64,000 bases of DNA, taken from NCBI GenBank assembly GCA_001438205.1, contig LICG01000001.1, forward strand, positions 1 to 64,000, written 5' to 3'. The notes below the pieces were generated by a model that saw only the letters and a program-made list of their open reading frames with translations, was not told the DNA's origin and made no database searches. Of the stretch, positions 61,983 to 64,000 are shown piece by piece. The DNA is from Cryomorphaceae bacterium BACL7 MAG-120322-bin74 (GTDB lineage: Bacteria > Bacteroidota > Bacteroidia > Flavobacteriales > Schleiferiaceae). How positions within the stretch are numbered: the stretch's first letter is position 1; each line of letters begins with the position of its first letter. A program made the position numbers and the translations under genes.

Positions 61983-64000
61983 TTACGCCTTTTTAACTTC
62001 CACGAATACCGCTCCGCCTATCGCAATGAGCAAGAGGAGTGAAAAGGCGAGATCAAGCTTTTCGCCTGTTTCATAGGTTTCTGGGGCAAATGTGAAGACA
62101 ACTTCCTTTGTTCCAGCAGGGATCACCGATGCGCGCAGTACATAATCACTGCGCAGGATCGTCAAGGATTGACCATCTGCGGTGGCGGTCCAACTTTGAC
62201 CGGGTGCCTGATAATACACTTCTGAGAAGAGGGCTAATTGATCCTGATTCAGGTCATTCACCTTGTATACCATACGGTTTGGTGCATAGGAGGTCAAGGC
62301 GATGCTCGGGGCCTGGGCAGAATCATCTGGGCGGGGGAGCTTGCTCACCCAGTCTTCGGCATTTTCTTCTGCAATCATGTCGGATTCAAAAATCGCTGTT
62401 TGCATGGGGTCAAAATCATCCATGGCCGTCATAGCTTCTTGCGCTCCTTTTACCAACTTGAGTTCGCTTGGGAACCAAGCGTGCCCGCAAGCCGTTGGGT
62501 TCATTTGTGCAGTTGTACCACCTTGCCCATTGTCCACAATAAACCATTTGGTGTTGAGCATGCTGAATACCGCCATATTCCCTTTGGACATTTGTCCATT
62601 GATAAGATCTTGATAGCGGGCAAGTTTCGCACCATGGTATCCACCTACAGATTTGTGAAAGGCAGAGGTATAGGCATCAGAGGTTAAACTCACGGTGGTA
62701 TTCAACACTCGGTAATGGGGATCAGTGTCCTTTAAGATGAAAAGATCAGTGGCCGTAGGCTCTTGCTGCTTTGCCAAGTTTTTGGATGAGATAAGATCAT
62801 CTTCCCCTAGTTGGTCTTTGTCAAAGCCCCATAAGTCCACCAGTACAAGTAGACCGAGTGCTGCTGCCAAAATGGGCATCTTGATTTTGTCTGTGACGTA
62901 CAGCCAAATGACTGCTGCTGCAAGTGAAATGTACAGTAAACTCCGTAGGGCAGAAGCACGAAGTAGGTCCGTGCGATCGCCCAAAATCATGTCAAGATTC
63001 AATCCTTGTTCTGCCCACATAGCATCATTGGCGCCATTTACCCCCAATAGACTGCTGCCGAGTGCCCATAATACCATCGCAATTCCACCAGAGATAGCGA
63101 AAGAACGAAGTAAGATTTGGGTGGCTTCTTTGCGGTTTTTTTGCAATAATAGTTCGAGTCCTTTAAAGCCGATCAGGGGAAGGAGGACAAAGGTCACGAC
63201 CAGCGCCATACTAGGAACGCGGAATTTATTGTATAAAGGAAGGTGATGGAATAAAAACTCATTGAACCATGCGGCATTTTTGCCCCATGCCATGAGCAGG
63301 GCGATGGCCAAAGCACCTAGGCTGCCCCACAGCAAGGGACCACGCACGAGCATAAGCCCGAGGATGAACAAGAAGAAGATAATGGCGCCCACGTAGTAGG
63401 CCCCATTGACCATGGATTGATCACCTGAATACAAAATTTGCCCTGCATATTGGTTTGCAGTGCGCTCGGCTTGCGCTCGGCCCATGCCTTGGTTCTGAAA
63501 ATTCTGTGTTAAGAAATCAACGGTTTGGGTTCCCTCATAAGATTGCTTTGAACCGCCGCCTGTCGCGTTGGGGACAAAAAGGTTCATCGTTTCACCCACG
63601 CCATAGGACCAGCTCATCGCATAGTCAAAGTCTAGGCCTTGGGCTGTTTCACCCGATGCATCAGCCAGGGCAGAATGACCGCCACGCATAGATTCTTGGG
63701 TATAGGCGTAACTGGACCATAGATTGCCAAAGTTGGGGCCCATGCCCAGCAAGGCTGCGGCAGCCAACAAGCCAGTTCGCTTGGCCCAGGTAGGCACATT
63801 CCCCTCGCGCAAGGCCGCTACAAAGTAGGCGACGATCATGGCCAATACTGGGATGGCCGTGTAATAGGTTACCTGGAAGTGGTTGGCGTGGATGCTCAAT
63901 CCTGTAAACAAGGCGGTCAAAGCAAGCCCAAGCCAAAGGCGTCCGCGAAGGGTCAAGAGAACGCCCATTAGCAGGGGTGCCATGTATGCCGCGGTGCGAA
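61983..64000 (-). CDS. YfhO-family multi-pass membrane protein (5' end outside the window)
   Basis: At least 672 residues; the frame remains open to the right edge, so the ATG at 63983 is almost certainly internal. About a dozen hydrophobic segments are followed near residue 400 by a long extracytoplasmic domain (from the DLWGFDKDQLGEDDL region on). A final membrane helix ends the protein (AFSLLLLIAIGGAVFVEVKK). Motifs LSIHANHFQVTYYTAIPVLAMIVAY, LFVPNATGGGS and YRVLNTTVSLTSDAYTSAFHKSVGGYHGAKLARYQDLI match the YfhO family. YfhO proteins are linked to GT-C glycosyltransfer and glycosylation of teichoic acids in Firmicutes; in Bacteroidota the role is unproven. Confidence 0.87.
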   Translation of the reverse strand, partial: RTAAYMAPLLMGVLLTLRGRLWLGLALTALFTGLSIHANHFQVTYYTAIPVLAMIVAYFVAALREGNVPTWAKRTGLLAAAALLGMGPNFGNLWSSYAYTQESMRGGHSALADASGETAQGLDFDYAMSWSYGVGETMNLFVPNATGGGSKQSYEGTQTVDFLTQNFQNQGMGRAQAERTANQYAGQILYSGDQSMVNGAYYVGAIIFFLFILGLMLVRGPLLWGSLGALAIALLMAWGKNAAWFNEFLFHHLPLYNKFRVPSMALVVTFVLLPLIGFKGLELLLQKNRKEATQILLRSFAISGGIAMVLWALGSSLLGVNGANDAMWAEQGLNLDMILGDRTDLLRASALRSLLYISLAAAVIWLYVTDKIKMPILAAALGLLVLVDLWGFDKDQLGEDDLISSKNLAKQQEPTATDLFILKDTDPHYRVLNTTVSLTSDAYTSAFHKSVGGYHGAKLARYQDLINGQMSKGNMAVFSMLNTKWFIVDNGQGGTTAQMNPTACGHAWFPSELKLVKGAQEAMTAMDDFDPMQTAIFESDMIAEENAEDWVSKLPRPDDSAQAPSIALTSYAPNRMVYKVNDLNQDQLALFSEVYYQAPGQSWTATADGQSLTILRSDYVLRASVIPAGTKEVVFTFAPETYETGEKLDLAFSLLLLIAIGGAVFVEVKKA

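Overview
This window reads as a dense, ordinary stretch of chromosome from a Bacteroidota bacterium, most likely order Flavobacteriales (a Schleiferiaceae/Cryomorphaceae-type lineage is my guess). Base composition looks roughly even by eye. The lineage evidence is a PorT/SprT-type gene of type IX secretion beside ubiE, DUF5686 and DUF6089-type outer-membrane proteins, a short primary sigma factor of 287 residues, a carbamoyl-phosphate synthase without its C-terminal allosteric domain, a tmRNA tag GEYNYALAA, the almost complete absence of Shine-Dalgarno sequences, and many copies of the Bacteroidota -7 promoter box TAnnTTTG. I see no insertion sequence, prophage, CRISPR array, rRNA or tRNA.

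Layout. 1-3758: start of recG (cut by the edge), a polyprenyl-phosphate sugar transferase and a double-domain glycosyltransferase, probably for surface polysaccharide. 3820-5411: a small acidic conserved protein and a MATE exporter. 5408-14926, one leftward run: FBPase, mfd, a NatAB-type ABC transporter, an MscS channel, a Ppx/GppA phosphatase and an NtrC-like regulator without a DNA-binding domain. 14982-16759: GNAT acetyltransferase and aspartate kinase. 16860-25140, leftward: two small envelope proteins, a 2-hydroxyacid dehydrogenase, mgtE, rsmA, a very unusual oxidoreductase/M3-peptidase fusion, a small lipoprotein and an NlpC/P60 hydrolase. 25139-32918, rightward: an HMA-membrane protein, a BioF2-like acetyltransferase, purT, a DUF5686 barrel, a SurA/PpiC-type foldase, YbjQ and a 48-residue membrane peptide. 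33561-33951: tmRNA. 34036-43847, leftward: an unknown TPR-like lipoprotein, rpoD, pnp, rpsO, accD, class I aldolase, a BamA/TamA-like protein and rpe. 43897-49698: TrmH methylase, porT, ubiE, trkH, an aminotransferase and a conserved membrane protein. 49660-57481, leftward: meaB and both methylmalonyl-CoA mutase subunits, divIC, an MsbA-type exporter, a 2OG-Fe(II) oxygenase and an SDR. 57550-60652: rpmH and carB. 60703-64000: a glycosyltransferase and a YfhO-type membrane protein (cut by the edge).

The genes cover central metabolism (gluconeogenesis, aspartate-family amino acids, pyrimidine and purine synthesis, propionate/methylmalonyl-CoA), information processing (RecG, Mfd, RpoD, PNPase, S15, L34, tmRNA, RsmA, TrmH) and envelope building. 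I did not find a new multi-gene defence or mobile system, and I do not want to overstate one. The most striking signal is a positional pattern. In six genes an exact TAnnTTTG box stands 3-5 nt before the start codon, and six further genes have one-mismatch boxes at the same spacing, so their mRNAs are predicted to be leaderless. The second is the in-frame fusion of a complete saccharopine-dehydrogenase-like enzyme to a complete M3 metallopeptidase. The genome is also very compact: three convergent gene pairs share palindromic stop codons, and one divergent pair shares a CATG start.

All function calls come from reading motifs by eye; no database search was run.
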